Made by a program: the position numbers and the translations under genes. Source: an uncultured Alphaproteobacteria bacterium (lineage in GTDB: Bacteria > Pseudomonadota > Alphaproteobacteria > RF32 > CAG-239). Taken from it: a stretch of 63,856 bases of DNA. The notes below the pieces were generated by a model that was not told where the DNA came from, made no database searches, and worked only from the letters and a program-made list of their open reading frames with translations. How positions within the stretch are numbered: position 1 is the stretch's first letter; every line of letters begins with the position of its first letter. Positions 47,505 to 55,452 of this stretch are shown here, piece after piece. The DNA is taken from contig CALXVV010000028.1 in the NCBI GenBank assembly GCA_944392205.1, positions 1-63,856 of the forward strand. Direction: 5' to 3'.

Positions 47505-47622
47505 GGCGCGTTTTAGGCAGATAGATAAAGTCAAGACACGGAGCGCAAAAACGGAGCGTACTAAAATGTACGAGAGTATTTGAGCACCGGATTTTGGCTT
47601 TAGATGCTGCATAAAACACGCC
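47505..47622. repeat. GTAC-tip palindrome in the rpsO-pnp spacer
   Basis: A 118-bp nearly complete hairpin: GGCG.GTTTTA.GCAG..AAAG on the left against CTTT..CTGC.TAAAAC.CGCC on the right, inner CAAA.AC/GT.TTTG, tip GGAGC-GTAC-TAAAAT-GTAC-GAGAG. It starts to fold eight bases after the rpsO stop (minus strand). A small hairpin TCC-TTAAAG/CTTTA-GGA lies at 47478-47500. The rest of the spacer to pnp shows only a ribosome site. Confidence 0.85.
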
Positions 47623-47629
47623 GACAACC

Positions 47630-47899
47630 TTATTTTCTCAGGTCTAACTTTTTAATCAAAGCCTGATAGCGCTCTTCGCTCTTACCCTTGAGGTAATCCA
47701 ACAGGTGGCGACGACGGCTAACTTTCTTCATCAAACCCAGACGAGAATGAGTATCCTTAGCGTGGGTTTTGAAGTGCTCAATCAGGTTATTGATTTCTGC
47801 GGTCCAGATAGCGATCTGAACTTCCGGAGACCCGGTATCATTGGGGTTCAAGCCATAAGCTTTAACCAATTTTTGTTTTTCTTCATTAGAAATCGACAT
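47630..47899 (-). CDS. rpsO: Ribosomal protein uS15
   Basis: The 89-residue protein has the family pattern [22 protein letters not shown] near residue 15 and [18 protein letters not shown] near 57. It binds 16S rRNA early in 30S assembly. AAGGAT precedes the ATG. It lies 15 bases after truB, the normal order. Confidence 0.97.
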   Translation of the reverse strand: MSISNEEKQKLVKAYGLNPNDTGSPEVQIAIWTAEINNLIEHFKTHAKDTHSRLGLMKKVSRRRHLLDYLKGKSEERYQALIKKLDLRK

Positions 47900-47914
47900 C
47901 TTTTAATCCTTTAT

Positions 47915-48826
47915 TTAATTAAAGTTAAAAACACGAACCGGAGAGATACGTCCCTCATCGATTCTCACCACTGCCACCAATGCTCCGTTGCAAGTAGCAA
48001 CCACCTCTTGCCCCAACAGGTGAAACACCTGATAAGCCCTTGGTGAAAGCCCCTGCCCCAAACGCAGTTTGGCGGCATCTGCCTCGGTTACGGCAATATC
48101 CGCGATGTCGCGCAGACATGTTATTACCGGAAGCAAAACTTTTTGGCGTTCCTCAACATACTCTATATTTTTCAAATTTTCCAGCAAAATCTTCTCTGAA
48201 AGGTCAAAATTTCCGCATTTTGTGCGTCTCAAGGCCTGCAAATGGCCGACTGTACCGAGTTTTGCGGCAATATCCGCCCCCAACGTGCGGATATACGTAC
48301 CCTTAGAGCAGCCGACAAGACAACGGAGCAGATTTTCCTGCGGACGTTCCAAGATTTTGATTGAATGGATTCGCACCTTGCGTGCCGGAACATCCACGTT
48401 TTGGCCTTTGCGCACCAAATCATAGGCTCTCTGCCCGTTGATTTTTATGGCCGAATAGGCGGGCGGCACTTGGGTAATTTCTCCCACAAACTGCGGCAAC
48501 ACCGATTCGATTTCTGCCAAGGTCGGAATTTTGGAGTTGGTCTCGATAATTTTGCCGTCACAATCGAGTGTATCGGTAGCCTCGCCGAACTTGAGCAAAA
48601 ACTCATATTCCTTGTCACCGTCTGTCACATAAGGAATAAGCTTGGTAGCCTCGCCAAAAGCCACCGGCAGCACCCCGGTTGCAAACGGATCAAGCGTTCC
48701 GCAATGGCCGTTTTTATTGGCATTAAGCAACCTTCTGGTTTGGCTCACCACCTGGGTAGAGCCCATACCGGCAGGTTTATCAATAACCAGCCAGCCGCTG
48801 ATTTTATCACCTTTTTTATGCTTCAT
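47915..48826 (-). CDS. truB: tRNA pseudouridine(55) synthase
   Basis: The 303-residue enzyme makes pseudouridine 55 in the tRNA T loop. It has KPAGMGSTQVV near residue 18 and HCGTLDPFATGVLPVAFGEA near 37 with the catalytic Asp; CSKGTYIRTLGADIA near 175 and the C-terminal PUA-like part follow. AAGGAGC precedes the ATG. It is cotranscribed with rpsO. Confidence 0.96.
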   Translation of the reverse strand: MKHKKGDKISGWLVIDKPAGMGSTQVVSQTRRLLNANKNGHCGTLDPFATGVLPVAFGEATKLIPYVTDGDKEYEFLLKFGEATDTLDCDGKIIETNSKIPTLAEIESVLPQFVGEITQVPPAYSAIKINGQRAYDLVRKGQNVDVPARKVRIHSIKILERPQENLLRCLVGCSKGTYIRTLGADIAAKLGTVGHLQALRRTKCGNFDLSEKILLENLKNIEYVEERQKVLLPVITCLRDIADIAVTEADAAKLRLGQGLSPRAYQVFHLLGQEVVATCNGALVAVVRIDEGRISPVRVFNFN

Positions 48827-48888
48827 TTTTGCTCCTTATACAGGAGTTGATACTGGAGCTTTTCTTCTTTGTCAAATTTAAAACAAAA

Positions 48889-48920
48889 AAGCCGACGTTG
48901 TCTTAAGCAACATCGGCTCT
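48889..48920 (-). terminator. Terminator of the orphan gene at 48926
   Basis: GCCGACGTTG/CAACATCGGC with one mismatch and a seven-base loop; on the minus strand TTTTTT follows. It would separate the orphan from truB. Confidence 0.82.
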
Positions 48921-48925
48921 TTCCG

Positions 48926-49378
48926 TTATTCATCCCAACTGGTGAGAAAGCAGTCCTGATGGCCATCCAAATCCGGCTCATCATAACTATACTCGTAAAC
49001 TTTCGTCTTTCCGCTCAGCATTTTGATTCGAGCAGAATCCTCTGCCAACTCATAATCCTGAGCACAAACGAAATGTCTTTCATAACTTAAGAGAAGGAAA
49101 ACAGCCTTAAACGGAAGCTTGAGTTGAGAGGTATCAAACATCCGAAGTATACCAGACGCAACCCCGTCCGAAAGGACGACCTCTCCTTCACCCAAAGGAT
49201 AGAGTTTACCCTCATAGGCAAAATAATAGTTCGAATCCGCCCGCAAAAACGCGTCTTCATAAACAGAATATGCCTTACAGGCACACACCTTTTCAAAGCG
49301 GTCATTCTCCTCGTTATAAAAACGAACGACAATCCGGTCTCTTTCGACCTGGACGAACTGAAACTTAGATACTTTCAT
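48926..49378 (-). CDS. Orphan protein inserted between rbfA and truB
   Basis: The 150-residue soluble product is beta-rich with many aromatic and acidic residues (FVQVERDRIVVRFYNEENDRF, then YYFAYEGKLYPLGEGEVVL). No signal peptide or known motif. It lacks a Shine-Dalgarno; the ATG follows TAAGCTT, as in the 44876 gene, and it has its own promoter and terminator. Such self-contained units between operon genes look like a transferred 'moron'. A repeat-protein relation to the 54138 orphan (same aromatic/acidic style) is possible. Confidence 0.65.
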   Translation of the reverse strand: MKVSKFQFVQVERDRIVVRFYNEENDRFEKVCACKAYSVYEDAFLRADSNYYFAYEGKLYPLGEGEVVLSDGVASGILRMFDTSQLKLPFKAVFLLLSYERHFVCAQDYELAEDSARIKMLSGKTKVYEYSYDEPDLDGHQDCFLTSWDE

Positions 49379-49411
49379 AAGCTTAAAGAATTAATAGTAA
49401 GACATTTTCTT

Positions 49412-49441
49412 CAAATTTATCAGCTTTCGCATTTATGTCAA
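49412..49441 (-). promoter_or_regulatory. Promoter of the 48926 orphan
   Basis: Minus strand TTG (49439-49441), 19 bases, TAAATTTG (49412-49419), followed by AAGAAA. Sigma-70 reading: TTGACA-N16-TAAATT. The stretch from the -10 box to the start codon resembles that of the 44876 gene. Confidence 0.5.
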
Positions 49442-49450
49442 CCCGACAAA

Positions 49451-49473
49451 AAAGCCGCCCCTTTGAGGCGGCC
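49451..49473 (-). terminator. Terminator of rbfA
   Basis: GCCGCC/GGCGGC arms, loop CCTTTGA, six T on the minus strand. Confidence 0.87.
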
Positions 49474-49484
49474 TGTCAAAACAT

Positions 49485-49862
49485 TTATTTCAAGTCCTGG
49501 GCAACTTTGGGGTCACGCAAAAGCTTTTCAATCTTGTCTACCGCTTCAAAACTCTTATCAACTCTAAAGTTTATTTCCGGCACATAGCGCAAAGATGTCT
49601 TGGCCGCCACCTGTTTGCGGAAAAAGTTTGCTGCCAACTGCAGACCGCCCAACACCTCTTGCAAATATTTGTCATTGGTGGTTATAAACCAGACTGTGCA
49701 ATACTTCAAATCCGGAGAAACCGTCACCTTAGTCACGGTTACCATGGTGTCAATTCCTTCCAGATTGTGCACCTCTCCGCGGTCAATAAAATTGACGATG
49801 ATTTTTCTGATTTCCTGTGCCACTCTGAGCTGGCGTTGTGAAGGCTCTTTATTTTCGGCCAT
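49485..49862 (-). CDS. rbfA: Ribosome-binding factor A
   Basis: The 125-residue KH-fold factor matures the 5' end of 16S rRNA in the 30S subunit. It starts MAENKEPSQRQLRVAQEIRK and has VTVSPDLKYCTVWF near residue 48 and the closing LRYVPEINFRVDKSFE near 90. The ATG at 49862 has GAGGAGA before it. Normally it sits between infB and truB; here it is alone with its own terminator, cut off from both. Confidence 0.94.
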   Translation of the reverse strand: MAENKEPSQRQLRVAQEIRKIIVNFIDRGEVHNLEGIDTMVTVTKVTVSPDLKYCTVWFITTNDKYLQEVLGGLQLAANFFRKQVAAKTSLRYVPEINFRVDKSFEAVDKIEKLLRDPKVAQDLK

Positions 49863-49955
49863 AAAATTTCTCCTCAAAATACGTTTAATTCATATATAGA
49901 AAAGAAATAAAAATTATTCAAGCAATTACTTTTCCAAGAAAAGCCCTGTTCTTTG

Positions 49956-52223
49956 CTATATAACCTCTCTTTTGCCGGCGTGGTCGGGAGGAGTGATAAT
50001 TCCTTCTGCTTCCATCCGCTCGATAATGGTGGCCGCACGATTATAACCGATGCGCAAACGCCGCTGAACATAGCTGGTTGAGGCTTTTTTATCGTTCTGC
50101 ACGATTTGCACCGCTTGCCGATATAGGTCATCATCACTGCTGCCGGCGCCGAAATCCCCGTTATCAAACACGGCGCCGCCACCGCTTTTGTCCGAAAGCT
50201 CACCTTCGGTAACCGCCTCCACATATTCTGGCTCACGCTGAGACTTCAAGAACTCAACAATCTGCTCAACCTCACTGTCCTTAACAAACGGTGCATGAAT
50301 ACGATGCGGCCTCTGCCCGGCAGGCATATAAAGCATATCGCCCATGCCCAACAACTGCTCGGCGCCTTGTTCACCCAAAATGGTGCGGCTATCGATCTTA
50401 GATGTCACCTGAAAGCTGATACGGGTCGGAAAGTTTGCTTTGATGGTACCGGTAATAACATCAACGGACGGACGTTGGGTAGACATAATCAAATGTATGC
50501 CCGCCGCACGCGCCATCTGTGCCAAACGTTGAATGGCGGCCTCCACGTCTTTGCCGGCCACCAACATCAAATCGGCCATTTCATCAACCACAATGACAAT
50601 ATAAGGAAGCGGGGTCAAATCGAGTTCTTGTTCCTCATAAATCGGTTTCCCGGTTTCCATATCAAACCCGGTTTGCACCGTGCGGCTGACCTTGCCGCCG
50701 CTCGCGCGCAACTCTTCCAGACGCTTGTTATAGCCGGTGATATTGCGAACATTGAGCTGTGCCATTGCCCGGTAGCGGTCTTCCATTTCTTTCACCGCCC
50801 ATTTCAAGCCGACAACCGCTTTTGAAGGATCGGTAATAACCGGTGTCAACAAATGAGGAATACCGTTATACATGGTAAACTCAAGCATTTTCGGATCAAT
50901 CATGATAAGCTTGCACTCATCGGGCCGCATTTTATACAAAAGCGAGATAATCATGGAGTTAACACCGACAGACTTACCTGAACCGGTAGTACCGGCAACC
51001 AACAAGTGAGGCATTTTCGCCAAATCTGCATAAATATTCTTTCCGCCGATATCTTTACCCAAAGTAATTGTCAACGCGGCTTTGGATTCCTTAAATTCAT
51101 CGCTTTCCAAAAGATCACGCAGATAAACGATTTCTCTCTTGGGGTTGGGGAGCTCTATACCGATGGTGTTAGACCCCGGCACCACGGCAATACGCACGGA
51201 CACGGCACTCATTGAGCGAGCAATATCATCTGCCAAGCCGATAACCCTGGCGCTTTTTGTCCCCGGAGCAGGCTCCAGCTCATAAAGCGTGACCACCGGT
51301 CCGGGGCGAACTTTAACAATCTTGCCATTGACCCCGAATTCCTGCAACACGCCCTCCAACTCACCGGCGATTCTCTCAAGCTCTTTTTGATTAACATTTT
51401 CTGCCTTATCCTTACTTTTGGAGAGCAGATTAATATCCGGAAAACGATAGCCGTCGTCAACTTGTTTAGGTTTGGCGATTTTAATTGTTTCTTTTGTTTT
51501 CTCAGACGGAGCAGAAGTTTCTTCACGCACTTTTGGTTCCTTGCGAACTTTTGGCTCTCTTGTTTTGCGAGGAGCCGGCTCGGAAGAAAGGCTGAACTTT
51601 TCAAAAACAAAACGGCAACCTTTAGCGCACCCTCTGGCAACAAAAGCAACGGCCGCGGCGATTTTTTTGCACACACGCCACCAACCACCGAAAGTTATTC
51701 CGCAGGCAAGATTAAAAGAGACTAAGGCAACAAGGAATAAAGCCGCCGCCAAAATATAATTTCCATAACCAAAAGCATAAATACGGTTAAACAAATTCAT
51801 GCTCTGCTCGGCAAAAAATCTGCCGACAGCGCCCCCGGTCTTAAAGCCATTGATGTGGGGAATAACCAAAGCTAGAGAGGTAGCAAAAGAAAAATTGCCC
51901 AAGATAAAAGCAAACAAACGCCAATAAGGGCGCACCATTTCCCGCAAGCGCAAGAATCCATAGCCCCAAATAACGGGAGCGATAAGAAACAACGGCAGTG
52001 CCACACCCCACCAAGTGAGGATAACATCGGCATTTTTGGCACCATAAAGCCCCAGCCAATTAGCGGCCGGTTTGGTTGTGGCATTACTAAAACTTGGATC
52101 ATAGAAATGATACCCCAAACAGCTGATAATAAGGCTGATTACCCACAACATCAACAGCGCGCCAAACAGACGCCGACAAAGCTTTTTCCACCAGGTTTGT
52201 TCTTTTTTCTTACGTTTTGCCAT
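49956..52223 (-). CDS. ftsK: DNA translocase FtsK
   Basis: The 755-residue protein has four N-terminal membrane helices (residues about 20-170), a short charged Pro/Lys linker (about 210-265), and the translocase motor from about 285: VAGTTGSGKSVGVNSMIISLL (Walker A near 405), YIVIVVDEMADLM (Walker B near 530), TQRPSVDVITGTIKANFPTR. The C-terminal gamma winged helix (DDLYRQAVQIVQNDKKASTSY onwards) recognises KOPS and activates XerCD. It moves DNA at the septum. The ATG at 52223 (MAKRKKKEQTWW) is preferred to a longer frame; its ribosome site is weak. Confidence 0.94.
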   Translation of the reverse strand: MAKRKKKEQTWWKKLCRRLFGALLMLWVISLIISCLGYHFYDPSFSNATTKPAANWLGLYGAKNADVILTWWGVALPLFLIAPVIWGYGFLRLREMVRPYWRLFAFILGNFSFATSLALVIPHINGFKTGGAVGRFFAEQSMNLFNRIYAFGYGNYILAAALFLVALVSFNLACGITFGGWWRVCKKIAAAVAFVARGCAKGCRFVFEKFSLSSEPAPRKTREPKVRKEPKVREETSAPSEKTKETIKIAKPKQVDDGYRFPDINLLSKSKDKAENVNQKELERIAGELEGVLQEFGVNGKIVKVRPGPVVTLYELEPAPGTKSARVIGLADDIARSMSAVSVRIAVVPGSNTIGIELPNPKREIVYLRDLLESDEFKESKAALTITLGKDIGGKNIYADLAKMPHLLVAGTTGSGKSVGVNSMIISLLYKMRPDECKLIMIDPKMLEFTMYNGIPHLLTPVITDPSKAVVGLKWAVKEMEDRYRAMAQLNVRNITGYNKRLEELRASGGKVSRTVQTGFDMETGKPIYEEQELDLTPLPYIVIVVDEMADLMLVAGKDVEAAIQRLAQMARAAGIHLIMSTQRPSVDVITGTIKANFPTRISFQVTSKIDSRTILGEQGAEQLLGMGDMLYMPAGQRPHRIHAPFVKDSEVEQIVEFLKSQREPEYVEAVTEGELSDKSGGGAVFDNGDFGAGSSDDDLYRQAVQIVQNDKKASTSYVQRRLRIGYNRAATIIERMEAEGIITPPDHAGKREVI

Positions 52224-52375
52224 AGTTCTCACAAATCCATAAAACAGACTCTCAATTATGAGAGATAATAGCGCCAAATTCTCAATATTCTCTTAACAAA
52301 TAAGGATTAAAACTTGACTTTTGGCAATTAACGGATAAAGCTTTATAAGCTGTTTAATAACAAGGATATGGATTA

Positions 52376-53329
52376 ATGACTAAAGCTTTTGTTTTTCCCG
52401 GCCAGGGTTCACAATTCATTGGCATGGGAAAAGAACTGGCCGATAATTTTTCATCGGCAAAAGAAGTTTTTAGTGAGGTCAATGAAGCTCTGCACCAAGA
52501 TTTATTCAAACTCATGGTTGAAGGTCCCGAACATGAGCTGACCCTCACGGCCAACGCCCAGCCGGCACTAATGGCGCACTCTATGGCGGTGGTTAGAATT
52601 TTAGAAAAAGATTTCAAAATCAACTTAAGAGATCATGCAAGTTTTGTTGCCGGTCACTCTTTGGGCGAATATTCTGCAGCCTGTGCTGCGGGAGTTTTCT
52701 CACTGACAGACACGGCCAAACTGCTCCGCACCCGCGGCGACGCCATGCAAAAGGCTGTTCCTGTCGGGGTCGGAGGAATGGCGGCGGTTATCGGCGCAGC
52801 TTATACGGATGTTGTTGCTCTGGCGGAAGCCTGCAGTGACAACGGCCGCTACATCTGCGTCGCCGCCAACGACAACGCCGAAGGACAGGTTGTGCTTTCT
52901 GGCCACATGGAGGCCATAGAAAAAGCTGTAGAAATAGCCTCTGAGTTTGGCGCCAAACGCTGCATCAAACTACCGGTCAGCGCACCGTTCCACAGCCCGC
53001 TGATGAAACCGGCGCAGACGGTTATGGCCGCAGCACTAAAAGAGGTTAAAGCCCAAGAGCCGCAAATAGCTCTGATTTCAAACGTGGCAGCTTCGGCAGT
53101 CAAAACCAAAGATGAAATTATTCAAAATCTGATAAACCAAGTCACGGGTTCTGTCCGTTGGAGAGAAACCCTAGACTGGATGAGCGAGCAAGGCGTGGAT
53201 GAAGTATTTGAACTCGGCGCCGGCAAAGTTCTCTCCGGCATCATTAAAAGAAGCCACAAAGAAATGAACGCATCTTCCATCGGCACCATTGCCGAGATTG
53301 AAGAGCTCGCCAACCATTTGAGCAAATAA
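52376..53329 (+). CDS. fabD: Malonyl-CoA:ACP transacylase
   Basis: The 317-residue enzyme loads malonate onto acyl carrier protein. It starts MTKAFVFPGQGSQFIGMGKE; the catalytic Ser lies in VAGHSLGEYSAACAAG near residue 92, and the active-site His in LPVSAPFHSPLM near 205. It is divergent from ftsK and 14 bases before fabG. Confidence 0.95.
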   Translation: MTKAFVFPGQGSQFIGMGKELADNFSSAKEVFSEVNEALHQDLFKLMVEGPEHELTLTANAQPALMAHSMAVVRILEKDFKINLRDHASFVAGHSLGEYSAACAAGVFSLTDTAKLLRTRGDAMQKAVPVGVGGMAAVIGAAYTDVVALAEACSDNGRYICVAANDNAEGQVVLSGHMEAIEKAVEIASEFGAKRCIKLPVSAPFHSPLMKPAQTVMAAALKEVKAQEPQIALISNVAASAVKTKDEIIQNLINQVTGSVRWRETLDWMSEQGVDEVFELGAGKVLSGIIKRSHKEMNASSIGTIAEIEELANHLSK

Positions 53330-53343
53330 GAAAGGAAAACACA

Positions 53344-54081
53344 ATGTTTGAATTACACGATAAAGTAGCCCTCATCACCGGTGCCGCCGGCGGCTTGGGT
53401 GACAAAATTGCCCGCACCTTGCACAAACAAGGCGCCACTTTGGCTCTGACAGATATGCGCCCTGAGCCGATGGAAAAATTAAAGGCCGAGCTTGGCGACA
53501 GAGTAGAAGTTTTCACCGCCAACTTGACCAACCCTGAAGATGTCAAAAATTTGGTTGCCAATGTTGAAGCCAAATTGGGTCGCATTGATATTTTGGTAAA
53601 CAACGCCGGCCTAACTCGTGACAATTTGTTCATCCGCATGAGCGATGAAGATTGGCAGTTGGTTTTGGATGTAAACCTCTCTGCCGGTTTCAAATTAGCA
53701 AAAGCAGCTGTCCGCGGCATGATGAAGCGTCGTTTTGGCCGCATTATCGGTATTGCCTCTGTTGTTGGTGTTACCGGCAACGCCGGCCAGGCTAACTATG
53801 CAGCCTCCAAAGCAGGTATGATTGCCATGAACAAATGCTTGGCACAAGAAGTTGGTTCTCGCGGCATTACCGTAAACTCAATTGCACCGGGCTTCATCCG
53901 TACCCCGATGACTGATGTTTTGCCAGATGATGTCAAAGCAGCCCTTTTGGCCAAGATTCCTGAAGCCAAATTGGGTGAGGCACAGGATATCGCCAATGTT
54001 GTAGCGTTCTTAGCCAGCGATGAGGCGCAATACATCACCGGCCAGACCATCAACATCAACGGCGGTATGGCAATGATTTAG
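53344..54081 (+). CDS. fabG: 3-oxoacyl-[ACP] reductase
   Basis: The 245-residue short-chain dehydrogenase has the NADPH motif TGAAGGLGDKIA near residue 14, NNAG near 88, and the catalytic Ser-Tyr-Lys in GIASVVGVTGNAGQANYAASK near 138-158. It reduces 3-oxoacyl-ACP in fatty acid elongation. AAAGGAAAA precedes the ATG. acpP and fabF, usual followers, are absent here: a terminator ends the operon. Confidence 0.95.
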   Translation: MFELHDKVALITGAAGGLGDKIARTLHKQGATLALTDMRPEPMEKLKAELGDRVEVFTANLTNPEDVKNLVANVEAKLGRIDILVNNAGLTRDNLFIRMSDEDWQLVLDVNLSAGFKLAKAAVRGMMKRRFGRIIGIASVVGVTGNAGQANYAASKAGMIAMNKCLAQEVGSRGITVNSIAPGFIRTPMTDVLPDDVKAALLAKIPEAKLGEAQDIANVVAFLASDEAQYITGQTININGGMAMI

Positions 54082-54096
54082 TAATTCTTGCAATGC

Positions 54097-54130
54097 AAAA
54101 AACGCTGCCTGGTTTCAGACAGCGTTTTTT
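54097..54130. terminator. Bidirectional terminator after fabG
   Basis: AAAACGCTG/CAGCGTTTT arms with extra CCTG/CAGA pairing and runs of A and T on both sides; between convergent fabG and the orphan at 54138. Confidence 0.88.
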
Positions 54131-54137
54131 ATTGCAA

Positions 54138-55046
54138 TCAGTCTTTACCAAGACCAAAGAAGTTCTTGATTTTCAGCCATCGGCTCTTGCGAGGATGGTC
54201 AAAATCAACCAACTTTTTACCGACATCTTGGGGATAAATCCATCCGCCGATTTTCACCTCGGCACCCAAGGCACATTTCTTGCCCACACGAATTTGTGTG
54301 CAGCTAGCGTTTTCATCAACCTTATAAAGGATCACAAAGCGGCAACAGCCTCCAAACCCTGTTTTTCGCTGGCCAAACATCAACACGGCATTATTTGCCA
54401 GAACATAACAGTTTTGTATTGATATTTTTTTCCAGCACTTGAGAGCTTGAGACCAGAAAAAAACACCGTTTTTGAAGTCATTCAAATAAAGAGCTTCATC
54501 CGTCGCCCCCATCAATTGCCGAGTACGATAGTAAGCCTCAAAGTAATCATTTCCGAGCGGGACAAGAATGATTTTCTCATCCCAGAATGCATCTCTAGTC
54601 AACAATACCAAAGCTCCCAGATACTCCTTTTGCACCAGAAGCCCTTCGGGATTGATGATAGATAATACAGATTTGTCATCATTGAGAGGCAAATTAAAAT
54701 ATACGGTTGTCCAATCCCAATGAAGAGGCGTACTTTCTCTCTTCTGCCCGAGAAGAATTTCCTTCCCATCATAATAGACATACCACTGACCTTGCCGACA
54801 ATAGATGATTCGCCCATACAACAAGTCAACCTCAATGGTGTTAACCGGAATGACCTGCCACTTGTCTTCAAGACGGCGATAAAAAGAGACTTTTTCTTCG
54901 CTCTCACCTACCAGCCACCCCGGCCCATGCTCTTTAGCATATGCCCCGCAGGCAATTTCGGTAACGGTTTGCTTTGCAAAATCCGCCTCATAGAGATGAT
55001 ACTTTCCATCCAGGAAAAGCAATTGATCGGTATAAACACTTTCCAT
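54138..55046 (-). CDS. Orphan protein downstream of infB
   Basis: The 302-residue soluble product is made of beta-like units rich in Tyr/Trp and Asp (LLFLDGKYHLYEADF, IIYCRQGQWYVYYDGKE, EALYLNDFKNGVFFWSQ), suggesting a repeat such as DKNYY- or WG-type units, which I cannot confirm. Near the C-terminus there is QIRVGKKCALGAEVKIGGW, then a basic tail ending FFGLGKD. No Shine-Dalgarno precedes the ATG. It sits next to three palindromic repeats, where rbfA would normally follow infB. Confidence 0.65.
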   Translation of the reverse strand: MESVYTDQLLFLDGKYHLYEADFAKQTVTEIACGAYAKEHGPGWLVGESEEKVSFYRRLEDKWQVIPVNTIEVDLLYGRIIYCRQGQWYVYYDGKEILLGQKRESTPLHWDWTTVYFNLPLNDDKSVLSIINPEGLLVQKEYLGALVLLTRDAFWDEKIILVPLGNDYFEAYYRTRQLMGATDEALYLNDFKNGVFFWSQALKCWKKISIQNCYVLANNAVLMFGQRKTGFGGCCRFVILYKVDENASCTQIRVGKKCALGAEVKIGGWIYPQDVGKKLVDFDHPRKSRWLKIKNFFGLGKD

Positions 55047-55132
55047 AATAGAAAATTTAATTGGTTTGACACAAAAATTATTTTTGAAACTTTTCTTTTT
55101 GCGCTACGTGCAAAACCTCTCCCTCACTCCTC

Positions 55133-55452
55133 AAAAGCTCGGATAGTGGATTTTATAGAGTGATTTTTCGAGACCGTACAAAATTGCTCTAGAAAACCTC
55201 TAGACGAGCTTTTACGAAAAGGTTGATATGTGAGGCGAATAATAAGATTTAAGGGTGGAAGTACCGGAGCGTACATCAGAAGTACGTGAAGACACCTCCA
55301 CCCCGCAAAATCTTTGCCCAGCCTTCTAAAAGCTCGGATAGTGGATTTTATAGAGTGATTTTGAAGGCGAGAAAAATTTTAATGTACACTGAGGTACATG
55401 AATTTTTCGAGACTGCACAAAATCACTCTAGAAAACCTCTAGACGAGCTTTT
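55133..55452. repeat. Three adjacent GTAC-type palindromes between infB and the 54138 gene
   Basis: Copy 1, 55133-55213: outer AAAAGCTCG/CGAGCTTTT, middle TAGAGTGATTTT against AAAATTGCTCTA, inner hairpin missing. Copy 2, 55219-55325: AAGG..GGC..AAGATTT.GGGTGGA against TCCACCC.AAATCTT.GCC..CCTT, tip GGAGC-GTAC-ATCAGAA-GTAC-GTGAAGAC. Copy 3, 55328-55452: the same outer arms as copy 1, middle TAGAGTGATTTT/AAAATCACTCTA (perfect), inner CGAGAAAAATT/AATTTTTCGAG, tip GTAC-ACTGAG-GTAC; its right end lies on the infB TAA. The 404-base spacer 55047-55450 has no gene. Confidence 0.88.
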
